Shown: positions 1-5,974 of the stretch, one piece after another
How positions within the stretch are numbered: position 1 is the first letter of the stretch
How the letters are laid out: every line of letters starts with the position of its first letter
DNA from: a bacterium
GTDB lineage: Bacteria; Patescibacteriota; Minisyncoccia; RBG-13-40-8-A
Length of the DNA stretch: 7,683 nt
Direction: 5' to 3'
NCBI GenBank assembly: GCA_030692145.1
Contig: JAUYCU010000011.1
Location: forward strand, 1-7,683
Notes under the pieces: model-generated
Databases searched by the model: none
Told to the model about the DNA's origin: nothing
What the model saw: only the letters and a program-made list of their open reading frames with translations
Position numbers and translations under genes: made by a program

Positions 1-1122
1 CCTTATGTCGGAAGCTTAACCTATTTTCGTGTTTATTCGGGAAAATTGGAAGCCGGTTCCTATGTTTTAAATTCAATCAGCGGACAAAAAGAACGAATCG
101 GCAGAATTTTAAGAATGCATGCGAATAATCGGGAAGACGTAAAAGAGATTTACGCCGGAGAAATCGGTGCGGCGGTTGGTTTGAAAGATACGACTACCGG
201 CGACACGCTGTGTGATCCGGAAAATCCGATTATCCTGGAAAGAATTACTTTTCCCGAGCCGGTTATTTATATTTCTATTGAGCCAAAAAGTAAGGCAGAT
301 CAGGAAAAACTAAGTTTATCTTTAAAGCGACTTTCCGATGAAGATCCGACTTTCAGAATCAGGACCGACGAAGAAACCGGACAAACAATAATTTCCGGAA
401 TGGGCGAGCTGCACTTGGAGATTATCGTTGACAGGATGTTTCGCGAATTCGGCGTAAGCGCCAACGTCGGTATACCACAGGTTGCATATAAGGAAACGAT
501 TTTAGGCACGGCCGAAGCAGAGGGAAAATATATTCGCCAAAGCGGTGGTCGCGGTCAGTATGGTCATGTTTGGCTGAAGGTTGAACCAATAGAAAGAGGC
601 ACGGGATTCGAGTTTGTAAATGCCATTAAGGGTGGAACTATTCCTTCCGAATACGTTCCCGCGGTACAAAAAGGAATTAAGGAGGCGATGGCGAGGGGAG
701 TGATGGCCGGTTATCCGGTTATCGATATGAAGGCTACGCTTTACGATGGTTCTTATCATGAAGTCGATTCTTCGGAAGCGGCTTTTAAGATTGCCGGTTC
801 TTTGGCTTTTCAGGAAGCCTCGAAAAGAGCTAAACTTGTACTATTGGAACCGATTATGCAGGTAGAGGTGGTGGTCTCTGAACAATTTTTAGGAGACGTT
901 ACCGGTGATTTAAGCAGTAAAAGAGCAAGAATCGAAAAAATGGACGAAAGAGGCAATATGAAAATTGTCGATGCGAAAGTTCCTCTTTCAGAAATGTTCG
1001 GTTACGCCACAAAAATTCGTTCGATGACCGAAGGAAGAGGAAGCTTTACTATGGAATTTAACCATTACGCAGAGGTTCCGGCAAATATTGCTCAACAGAT
1101 AATTGAAGGTAAGAGAAAGTAA
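1..1122 (+). CDS. fusA: Elongation factor G, C-terminal part (5' end cut by window)
   Basis: EF-G is the GTPase that moves tRNAs and mRNA through the ribosome after each peptide bond. Only the last 373 residues are here; bacterial EF-G is about 700 residues, so the G domain lies upstream of the window. The frame is open from base 1, beginning PYVGSLTYFRVYSG, a domain II sequence, so a TTG at 46 is an internal codon and not a start. Fragment residues about 1-82 are domain II, 83-157 domain III (SGMGELHLE at 132-140), 158-290 domain IV (GGRGQYGHVWL at 182-192 and the tip loop YHEVDSSE at 252-259, which enters the decoding site), and the rest domain V (DVTGDLSSKRARI at 299-311). No domain is missing or frameshifted. 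It ends in TAA 154 bp before tuf, as in a str operon. It is not a tetracycline-resistance homologue, because the domain IV tip is ordinary EF-G. Confidence 0.97.
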   Translation, partial: PYVGSLTYFRVYSGKLEAGSYVLNSISGQKERIGRILRMHANNREDVKEIYAGEIGAAVGLKDTTTGDTLCDPENPIILERITFPEPVIYISIEPKSKADQEKLSLSLKRLSDEDPTFRIRTDEETGQTIISGMGELHLEIIVDRMFREFGVSANVGIPQVAYKETILGTAEAEGKYIRQSGGRGQYGHVWLKVEPIERGTGFEFVNAIKGGTIPSEYVPAVQKGIKEAMARGVMAGYPVIDMKATLYDGSYHEVDSSEAAFKIAGSLAFQEASKRAKLVLLEPIMQVEVVVSEQFLGDVTGDLSSKRARIEKMDERGNMKIVDAKVPLSEMFGYATKIRSMTEGRGSFTMEFNHYAEVPANIAQQIIEGKRK

Positions 1123-1138
1123 AATCACACCTAAAACC

Positions 1139-1167
1139 TTGACTGAAGATTATTTATTATTTAAACT
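1139..1167 (+). promoter_or_regulatory. Candidate sigma-70-type promoter upstream of tuf
   Basis: TTGACT at 1139-1144 matches the -35 consensus at 5 of 6 bases. TAAACT at 1162-1167 matches the -10 consensus at 4 of 6, and the spacer is exactly 17 bp. Transcription would start near 1174 and leave a leader of about 100 nt before tuf. A tuf-proximal promoter inside the str operon would allow extra EF-Tu synthesis over EF-G, as known in other bacteria. The region is very AT-rich, so a chance match is possible. Confidence 0.45.
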
Positions 1168-1220
1168 AATAGTTAATCGTCTAAAATAAATAACTAATGG
1201 TATTCAGGCAACAATATTCA

Positions 1221-1262
1221 AGTAACAGTATTTCTGTTATTTATTTATTGTTTCTTGTTACT
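1221..1262 (+). promoter_or_regulatory. Weak alternative hairpins in the tuf leader
   Basis: AGTAACA at 1221-1227 can pair with TGTTACT at 1256-1262, plus one G-U pair inside. TAACAG at 1223-1228 can instead pair with CTGTTA at 1234-1239 around a 5-base loop. The two folds share bases and exclude each other. Upstream, TTATTTATT (1150-1158) is complementary to AATAAATAA (1185-1193), and the same 9-mer recurs at 1237-1245 and 1241-1249. All the arms are AT-rich and of low stability, so this may be composition rather than regulation. No U-tract makes a convincing terminator. Confidence 0.25.
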
Positions 1263-1276
1263 GAAACTAAAAATTT

Positions 1277-2473
1277 ATGGCAGGAAAATTCGAAAGAACA
1301 AAGCCCCACGTAAATGTTGGGACAATCGGTCACGTTGACCACGGAAAAACCACTTTGACCGCCGCGATTTTGAAACAATTAGCAGCAAAGGGTTTTATCG
1401 CATCGAAAAAAGGTGTTAACGAAATCGACAGCGCTCCGGAAGAAAGAGAGAGAGGTATTACCATTGCCTTGGCGCACGTTGAATACGAAAGCGAAAAAAG
1501 GCACTATGCTCACATTGATGCTCCCGGTCACGCCGACTACATTAAAAATATGATTACTGGTGCAGCCCAAATGGATGGAGCAATTTTGGTTGTTTCCGCA
1601 GCCGATGGCCCGATGCCCCAAACCAGAGAACATATTCTTTTGGCTTATCAGGTCGGAGTACCGTCGATTATTGTTTTCTTGAATAAAGTTGACCAAGTCG
1701 ATGACCCTGAATTAATTGATTTAGTGGAGGCGGAAGTTAGGGAGCTTTTGACCAAATATAATTTTCCTGGAGACAAAACACCGATAATCAGAGGTTCTGC
1801 ACTAAAAGCGCTTGAGGCAAGTTCTCCTGATTCGGAAGACGCGAAATGTATTTTTGAGCTGGTTAAAACGTTGGATGAGTACATTCCCGAGCCAAAAAGA
1901 GAAACCGATAAACCATTCTTGATGCCAATCGAAGACATTTTCTCGATTGAGGGACGCGGGACCGTGGTTACCGGAAAGATTGAGAGAGGTATTGTCAAAA
2001 TAAACGATGAAGTGGAAGTGGTTGGAATTAAGCCAACTCAGAAAACCGTTGTTACGGGTATCGAAATGTTCAATAAATCTCTTGACGAAGGTATGGCTGG
2101 AGATAATGCCGGGATACTTTTAAGGGGATTGAAAAAAGAAGACGTTGAAAGGGGTCAGGTTATCGCCAAGCCCGGAAGCGTAACGCCCCACACCGATTTT
2201 GAAGGCGAGGTTTACGTTTTAAGCAAAGAAGAAGGCGGTAGACACACCCCATTCTTTAAGGGTTATAAACCGCAATTCTATATTCGAACCACAGATGTAA
2301 CCGGAGACGTTGTAAGTTTGCCGGAAGGAACAGAAATGGTAATGCCCGGAGATACCGTAAAAGTAACGGTAAATCTGATTAACCCGATTGCATTGGAAGA
2401 AAAACAGAGATTCGCTATTCGAGAGGGAGGTAAAACAGTTGGAGCGGGAGTGGTTACAAAAATCATCAAGTAA
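1277..2473 (+). CDS. tuf: Elongation factor Tu
   Basis: EF-Tu brings aminoacyl-tRNA to the ribosomal A site in a GTP-dependent step in the cytoplasm. The protein is 398 residues, normal for the family (394 in E. coli), and complete. GTPase motifs are all present: P-loop GHVDHGKT at 18-25, switch I RGITI at 59-63, switch II DAPGH at 81-85 with the catalytic His85, NKVD at 136-139 and SALK at 174-177. Domains II and III follow, with GRGTVVTG near 227-234, GGRHTPFFKGYKPQFY at 320-335 and a C-terminal AIREGGKTVGAGVV. Switch II reads DAPGH where E. coli has DCPGH; alanine is found there in other lineages, so this is not a defect. The ATG at 1277 gives the standard MAGKFERTKPHVNVGTIGH start. No Shine-Dalgarno precedes it; the upstream bases are AAAAATTT. 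It lies between fusA and rpsJ. Confidence 0.98.
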   Translation: MAGKFERTKPHVNVGTIGHVDHGKTTLTAAILKQLAAKGFIASKKGVNEIDSAPEERERGITIALAHVEYESEKRHYAHIDAPGHADYIKNMITGAAQMDGAILVVSAADGPMPQTREHILLAYQVGVPSIIVFLNKVDQVDDPELIDLVEAEVRELLTKYNFPGDKTPIIRGSALKALEASSPDSEDAKCIFELVKTLDEYIPEPKRETDKPFLMPIEDIFSIEGRGTVVTGKIERGIVKINDEVEVVGIKPTQKTVVTGIEMFNKSLDEGMAGDNAGILLRGLKKEDVERGQVIAKPGSVTPHTDFEGEVYVLSKEEGGRHTPFFKGYKPQFYIRTTDVTGDVVSLPEGTEMVMPGDTVKVTVNLINPIALEEKQRFAIREGGKTVGAGVVTKIIK

Positions 2474-2535
2474 AAAGACCAAAACAAGGGATCGAAAAAC
2501 ACCAAAATTGTAGTATTGGCAAAGCTTATCAATTT

Positions 2536-2904
2536 ATGGCAACCAAAAAGAAAGAAAAAGAAACCGAACAAAGCACTTCGAAAAATCAAATTCCGGAAGC
2601 AAAACAGCGTTTGCGGATTAAAATTAGGGCATTCGACCACAAAATTGTTGATCAGTCGGCACGCCAGATTATCGAGACAGCTGAACGTTACGGCGCGGAA
2701 GTTATCGGGCCGGTGCCTCTTCCGACACAAATACAGAAATACACCGTAAACAGATCGAGTTTTGTTCACAAAGACGCAAGAGAACAGTTTGAAATGAGGA
2801 CGCACAAACGTCTGATTGATATTTCCAATCCCTCCCCTAAGATTATTGACGCATTGATGAATTTGAATCTGCCGGCAGGAGTGGATATCGAAATTAAAAT
2901 TTAA
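2536..2904 (+). CDS. rpsJ: 30S ribosomal protein S10 with N-terminal extension
   Basis: S10 sits in the head of the small subunit and, as NusE, also joins transcription antitermination complexes with NusB. The 122-residue protein is longer than the roughly 103 of E. coli. The family core begins at about residue 24 (QRLRIKIRAFDHK) and includes ETAERYGAEVIGPVPLPT (47-64), FVHKDAREQFEMRTHKRL (76-93) and the C-terminal LPAGVDIEIKI. Residues 1-23 are an added, Lys/Glu/Thr/Ser-rich tail with no family match that I recognise. The ATG at 2536 is the only ATG start available in this frame. A TTG just before LRIKIRAFDHK would give a core-only protein, but it has no better ribosome-binding site and would lose two core residues. 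The gap to tuf is 62 bp with no clear promoter or Shine-Dalgarno. Confidence 0.95.
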   Translation: MATKKKEKETEQSTSKNQIPEAKQRLRIKIRAFDHKIVDQSARQIIETAERYGAEVIGPVPLPTQIQKYTVNRSSFVHKDAREQFEMRTHKRLIDISNPSPKIIDALMNLNLPAGVDIEIKI

Positions 2905-2919
2905 TTTCAGGCTAGTTAT

Positions 2920-2938
2920 TGCATTTAAGTCAAATGCA
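2920..2938 (+). promoter_or_regulatory. Hairpin 1 in the rpsJ-rplC spacer
   Basis: TGCATTT (2920-2926) and AAATGCA (2932-2938) form a perfect 7-bp stem around a 5-base loop, extendable by one U-G pair. It starts 15 bp after the rpsJ stop codon. No U-tract follows directly, so it is not a standard terminator. It may be an mRNA-processing or regulatory element, or chance. Confidence 0.4.
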
Positions 2939-2951
2939 GCTATGCAAATAA

Positions 2952-2974
2952 ATTTTAAAATTTCATTTTAAAAT
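2952..2974 (+). repeat. Two copies of the palindrome ATTTTAAAAT, 3 bp apart
   Basis: ATTTTAAAAT occurs at 2952-2961 and again at 2965-2974. Each copy is its own reverse complement, so the pair is both a direct repeat and a 10-bp hairpin with a 3-base loop. The unit contains only A and T, which makes chance occurrence fairly likely in AT-rich spacer DNA. Nothing shows that it binds a protein. Confidence 0.35.
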
Positions 2975-2991
2975 CAAAAAATAAGTCTGTT

Positions 2992-3021
2992 TTTAAAGCC
3001 AGGCTTAGTCCTGGTTTTAAA
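2992..3021 (+). promoter_or_regulatory. Strong 12-bp hairpin in the rpsJ-rplC spacer
   Basis: TTTAAAGCCAGG (2992-3003) pairs with CCTGGTTTTAAA (3010-3021) over 12 positions, 11 Watson-Crick and one G-U, around the 6-base loop CTTAGT. The GC core CCAGG/CCTGG followed by TTTT resembles a weak intrinsic terminator or attenuator. The same features read on the other strand are roughly symmetrical. Its position ahead of rplC, in a normally unbroken operon, suggests an attenuator or RNA-processing site. This is inference. Confidence 0.5.
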
Positions 3022-3027
3022 TTAACC

Positions 3028-3059
3028 CGCCTTCGCCCCGCAATTGCGTGGCTACGGCG
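3028..3059 (+). repeat. GC-rich imperfect palindrome just upstream of rplC
   Basis: CGCCTTCGCC (3028-3037) pairs with GGCTACGGCG (3050-3059) at 8 of 10 positions. After one more mismatch, CGC/GCG closes the loop AATT, and CGCAATTGCG (3039-3048) is itself a perfect palindrome. The block stands out as GC-rich within an AT-rich spacer. The arm pattern CGCCTTCGC...GCTACGGCG resembles dispersed REP-like palindromes that I recall from Patescibacteria genomes, but I see only this one copy in the window. Its 3' base touches the GAGG at 3059-3062, so folding could affect access to the rplC start. Confidence 0.5.
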
Positions 3060-3062
3060 AGG
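3059..3062 (+). promoter_or_regulatory. Possible Shine-Dalgarno (GAGG) of rplC
   Basis: GAGG lies 12 nt before the ATG at 3075, a little farther than the usual 5-9 nt. It is the only reasonably placed Shine-Dalgarno-like sequence ahead of any start in this window. It overlaps the closing base of the GC-rich hairpin by one nucleotide. The spacing leaves doubt whether it is used. Confidence 0.35.
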
Positions 3063-3074
3063 CAAGTCCGTATT

Positions 3075-3677
3075 ATGAAATTTATTCTCGGAAAGAAATT
3101 GGGCATGAGTCAGATTTTTGACCAAGAAGGAAACGTTGTTCCGGTGACCGTTATCGAAGCCGGGCCGTGTTTTGTTACCCAAATAAAAACGCAAGAAAAA
3201 GATAATTATAAATCAATTCAGATCGGATTTGAGAACCTTAAAGAAAAGAAAACAAAAAAGGCGCAGAAGAGCAAACCGTTTAAATGTATTAGAGAATTCA
3301 AACTTGGAGAAAAAGATTTCACGGAGCTTAAAAACGGAGATAAAATCGATGTATCTATTTTTTCCCAAGGGGAAAAAATTATTATTTCCGGAATTTCCAA
3401 GGGACGTGGTTTCCAGGGAGTTGTGAAAAGACATCATTTTAAGGGTGGTCCGGCATCGCACGGTCACCGTCATGTTTTAAGAAGGCCGGGTTCAATCGGA
3501 ATGTCTTTTCCGGAAAGAGTTGCCAAGGGGAAAAAAATGCCCGGACACACCGGCATGGAAAGAGTGACAATAAAAAATTTAAAAGTTGCGGCAGTGGATA
3601 TTGACAATAATCTATTGGCGATAAAAGGAGCGGTTCCCGGGCCGAAAGGAAGACTTTTGGAAATAAAATCGATTTAA
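3075..3677 (+). CDS. rplC: 50S ribosomal protein L3
   Basis: L3 binds the 3' part of 23S rRNA early in large-subunit assembly, and its long central loop reaches towards the peptidyl transferase centre. The 200-residue protein (209 in E. coli) starts MKFILGKKLGMSQIFDQEGN, the usual family start. An in-frame GTG at 3048 would add nine residues, but it lies inside the GC-rich hairpin and these residues match nothing in the family, so I chose the ATG at 3075. Recognisable parts are VPVTVIEAGPCFVTQIK (22-38), SKGRGFQGVVKRHHFKGG (108-125), the loop HRHVLRRPGSIGMSFPERV (131-149), KGKKMPGHTG (151-160) and KGAVPGPKG (184-192). The Gln150 that PrmB methylates in E. coli aligns with Phe145, so that modification is not expected. 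The gap to rplD is 5 bp. Confidence 0.96.
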   Translation: MKFILGKKLGMSQIFDQEGNVVPVTVIEAGPCFVTQIKTQEKDNYKSIQIGFENLKEKKTKKAQKSKPFKCIREFKLGEKDFTELKNGDKIDVSIFSQGEKIIISGISKGRGFQGVVKRHHFKGGPASHGHRHVLRRPGSIGMSFPERVAKGKKMPGHTGMERVTIKNLKVAAVDIDNNLLAIKGAVPGPKGRLLEIKSI

Positions 3678-3682
3678 AAAAT

Positions 3683-4351
3683 ATGCCAACATTACCGGTT
3701 TACAATCAAGAAGGACAAGAAATCGGCACAACCAGATTGCCGGAAGAAATTTTTGGCTTAGAAATAAATCATGACTTGATTTATCAGGCAGTAAACGTTC
3801 AGTTGGCGAATCGCAGGACGCATTTGGCGAAGACCAAAAACAGAAGCGAGGTTCGCGGAGGCGGAAAGAAACCTTGGCGCCAAAAAGGAACGGGCAGAGC
3901 CAGGCATGGTTCGATTCGTTCACCGTTATGGGTTGGTGGAGGAGTTACGTTCGGTCCGAATACCGATAAAGTTTTCGCAAGAAAAATTAATAAGAAGGCG
4001 CGAAGGAAGGCTCTTTTTATGGTTCTTTCTTCTAAGGTTCAGGATAAGGAAATGATTATTATGGACGAATTGAAAATTGAGGCGAAAACAAAGAAAATGA
4101 ACGATTTGCTGAACAGGCTCGTAAAAGATGATAAAAAACACAAGATTTTAATAATTACTCCCAAAAAAGACGAAAATATTCTTAAAGCAATCAGGAATAT
4201 CGACTACGCGAAACCGCTTGCAGCCGACAGTTTGAACGTCTTGGATTTACTTTCTTTTAAATATTTGTTATTGGACAAGGAATCGATTAAGGTAATCGAA
4301 AAAACATATGCCGAAAAAACCAAAACTCAGGATTTAAACGATAAACAATAA
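3683..4351 (+). CDS. rplD: 50S ribosomal protein L4
   Basis: L4 is a primary 23S rRNA binder whose extended loop helps form the narrow part of the peptide exit tunnel. In E. coli it also represses its own operon through the S10 leader; whether it does so here is unknown. The protein is 222 residues (201 in E. coli). The tunnel loop is clear: GGGKKPWRQKGTGRARHGSI at about 59-78 and then SPLWVGGGVTFGP at 80-92. The globular part follows, with KKARRKALFMVLSSK (104-118), KHKILIITPKKDENILKAI (152-170) and LLSFKYLLLDKESIKVIEK (189-207). The last dozen residues, rich in Lys, Thr and Asp, extend past the usual end. There is no Shine-Dalgarno; the ATG is preceded by AAAAAAT. The gap to rplW is 2 bp. 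Confidence 0.97.
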   Translation: MPTLPVYNQEGQEIGTTRLPEEIFGLEINHDLIYQAVNVQLANRRTHLAKTKNRSEVRGGGKKPWRQKGTGRARHGSIRSPLWVGGGVTFGPNTDKVFARKINKKARRKALFMVLSSKVQDKEMIIMDELKIEAKTKKMNDLLNRLVKDDKKHKILIITPKKDENILKAIRNIDYAKPLAADSLNVLDLLSFKYLLLDKESIKVIEKTYAEKTKTQDLNDKQ

Positions 4352-4353
4352 AT

Positions 4354-4800
4354 ATGTCATTTTTCAACAAAATTAAATCAATAATAGGCGGTTCGAAAAA
4401 ACAGGAAAAACCAAAAAAGAAAACAGTAGGGCCGGAAAAAGAAACCAAGCCGAAAGAGACGACAAAGGAAACACCAAAAACAGGACCAGTAAAACAGGCT
4501 TCCAGGAGAAAAGATCTTAAAGAAATTTATAAAATCTTGCGCGAACCGCACATCAGTGAAAAGGCCACTTATTTGTCGGATCAAAATAAATATGTTTTTA
4601 AGGTTTTCAAGGCAACAAACAAAATTCAGATAAAAAACGCGGTCGCCAATTTGTACGGTGTTATGGTAAAAGACGTAAGGATAATAAACGAAAAATCGAA
4701 AAGCAGAAAAGTAAGAAATATTTCTGGTCGTAAGCCGGGGTACAAGAAAGCAATCGTTACTCTGGAAAAAGGACATAAAATAGAAATTTTACCTCACTAA
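4354..4800 (+). CDS. rplW: 50S ribosomal protein L23 with long N-terminal extension
   Basis: L23 sits at the mouth of the exit tunnel, where trigger factor, SRP and the SecY translocon dock. At 148 residues it is about half as long again as E. coli L23 (100). The family core runs from about 54 to 148: ILREPHISEKATYLSDQNKY (61-80), VFKVFKATNKIQIKNAVANL (81-100), then YGVMVKDVRI, GRKPGYKKAIVTL and a short tail. Glu69 in PHISEK matches the E. coli Glu18 that contacts trigger factor. Residues 1-53 are extra. They begin MSFFNKIKSIIGG, which places Phe3, Phe4, Ile7, Ile10 and Ile11 on one face of a possible amphipathic helix, and continue as a Lys/Glu/Thr/Pro-rich, probably disordered linker. No start inside the extension fits the core better. 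There is no Shine-Dalgarno. Confidence 0.95.
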   Translation: MSFFNKIKSIIGGSKKQEKPKKKTVGPEKETKPKETTKETPKTGPVKQASRRKDLKEIYKILREPHISEKATYLSDQNKYVFKVFKATNKIQIKNAVANLYGVMVKDVRIINEKSKSRKVRNISGRKPGYKKAIVTLEKGHKIEILPH

Positions 4801-4809
4801 TTCGAAAAT

Positions 4810-5646
4810 ATGAAAACATTCAATCCCACTACGCCCGGACAAAGGGCAAGAATAAAAGCGGACGATTCTCAACTTACGAAAGGCGTGAGACCGCTTAAAA
4901 AACTTTTAAGCGTCAATAAATCGAAAGCCGGTCGGGCGAGATGGGGAAGAATTACAGTTAGGCACCAAGGCGGAGGACATAAGAAAAAATACAGAATGAT
5001 TGATTTTAAGCAAGATAAATCAAATGTTCCGGGAATGGTAAAATCTATCGAATACGATCCGAACAGATCTTCTTTTATTGCTTTGATTAATTACAAAGAC
5101 GGAGAAAAAAGATATGTTTTGGCGCCACAATATTTAAAAACAGGAGAGGAAATACTTACTGGCGAAAAAGTTATATCAAAGCCCGGAAATCGAATGCCGT
5201 TGAAGAATATTCCCGTAGGAACTTTTGTTTACAATATCGAAATTAATCCCGGACAAGGAGGAAAAATCGCCAGATCGGCCGGGAATTCCGCTCAAGTAAT
5301 GGCCGTTGAGGGAGGATACGTTCATCTTGTTTTGCCTTCGGGAGAAGTAAGAATGGTACTGGAAAATTGTTTGGCCTCGATTGGCGCATTAAGTAACCCC
5401 GAGCATAAATTCGAGAACATGGGCAAGGCAGGAAGAATGAGGTGGACGGGGGTAAGGCCAAGAGTCAGGGGTTCGGCCATGAATCCGGTTGACCATCCGC
5501 ACGGCGGTGGCGAAGGAAAAGCACCGATAGGTTTAAGAAGAGGACCCAAGACTCCATGGGGTAAACAGGCATTCGGCGTCAGAACGAGAAGGAGTAAAAA
5601 ACATTCGGATAAATTAATTCTTCAAAGAAGAAAAAATAAACACTAA
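4810..5646 (+). CDS. rplB: 50S ribosomal protein L2
   Basis: L2 is one of the most conserved large-subunit proteins and is needed for subunit association and peptidyl transferase activity. It is complete at 278 residues (273 in E. coli). It starts MKTFNPTTPGQRARI, followed by GRARWGRITVRHQGGGHKKK (41-60), YRMIDFKQDK (61-70), the central SH3-like and OB-like part (about 75-200, including ISKPGNRMPLKNIPVGT at 122-138), and the C-terminal signature GSAMNPVDHPHGGGEG at 221-236 with the conserved histidines 229 and 231. The C-terminal basic tail TRRSKKHSDKLILQRRKNKH (259-278) contacts rRNA. No residue that I know to be critical is missing. The ATG follows a 9-bp gap after rplW and is preceded by GAAAAT, without a Shine-Dalgarno. 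Confidence 0.98.
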   Translation: MKTFNPTTPGQRARIKADDSQLTKGVRPLKKLLSVNKSKAGRARWGRITVRHQGGGHKKKYRMIDFKQDKSNVPGMVKSIEYDPNRSSFIALINYKDGEKRYVLAPQYLKTGEEILTGEKVISKPGNRMPLKNIPVGTFVYNIEINPGQGGKIARSAGNSAQVMAVEGGYVHLVLPSGEVRMVLENCLASIGALSNPEHKFENMGKAGRMRWTGVRPRVRGSAMNPVDHPHGGGEGKAPIGLRRGPKTPWGKQAFGVRTRRSKKHSDKLILQRRKNKH

Positions 5647-5648
5647 AT

Positions 5649-5969
5649 ATGGCAAGGTCGCTCAAAAAGGGTCCATTTATCGACGAAAGATTATTGGCCA
5701 AGGTCAGGAAAATGAAATCGGGAGACAAGGTCATAATCAATACATGGTCGAGAGCCTGCGTTATAGCGCCAGAAATGGTTGGTTTTACTTTTGGCGTGCA
5801 CAACGGGAAAATTCATATTCCGGTTTTCGCAACCGAGGAGATGGTTGGTCATAAACTGGGAGAGTTTGCTTCTACGCGTAAATTTGTAAGACACGGAGGA
5901 AAAATACAGAAAGAAATTGAGCAAAAAGCCCAGGAAGCGCCAGCGGCACCCGCCAAACCCAGTAAATAA
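5649..5969 (+). CDS. rpsS: 30S ribosomal protein S19 with short C-terminal tail
   Basis: S19 lies in the head of the small subunit, near the A-site finger and the intersubunit bridge, and partners S13. The signature is plain: MARSLKKGPFIDERLL at the start, NTWSRACVIAPEMVGFTFGV at 31-50, HNGKIHIPVF at 51-60 and EMVGHKLGEFASTRKF at 64-79. The protein has 106 residues against 92 in E. coli. From about residue 88 it carries an added tail that is Glu/Gln-rich and then Ala/Pro-rich, ending APAAPAKPSK. Such low-complexity tails are probably disordered. It lies 2 bp after rplB and 5 bp before rplV, and the ATG is preceded by CTAAAT with no Shine-Dalgarno. Confidence 0.97.
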   Translation: MARSLKKGPFIDERLLAKVRKMKSGDKVIINTWSRACVIAPEMVGFTFGVHNGKIHIPVFATEEMVGHKLGEFASTRKFVRHGGKIQKEIEQKAQEAPAAPAKPSK

Positions 5970-5974
5970 AATCC

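Noticed and set aside
46..1122. EF-G starting at the TTG at position 46
   Set aside because: The frame is open to base 1 and codons 1-15 encode conserved EF-G domain II sequence, so the TTG is internal and the gene is cut by the window edge.
2516..2749. A lysine-rich open frame of 77 codons overlapping the start of rpsJ
   Set aside because: It is the shifted-frame reading of the A-rich S10 gene, begins at TTG without a ribosome site, and resembles no family I know.
2278..2805. A 175-codon open frame on the minus strand across tuf and rpsJ
   Set aside because: It is antisense to two certain genes, Phe/Cys-rich as expected from the complement of Lys/Glu codons, and matches nothing recognisable.
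3048..3074. GTG start adding nine residues to L3
   Set aside because: The added residues do not fit the L3 family, the GTG lies in the GC-rich hairpin, and the ATG at 3075 gives the normal L3 start.
4378..4776. A minus-strand 132-codon open frame that looks membrane-like (Phe/Leu/Tyr-rich)
   Set aside because: The hydrophobicity is the complement of the Lys-rich L23 extension (AAA/AAG become TTT/CTT). It is a shadow, not a membrane protein.
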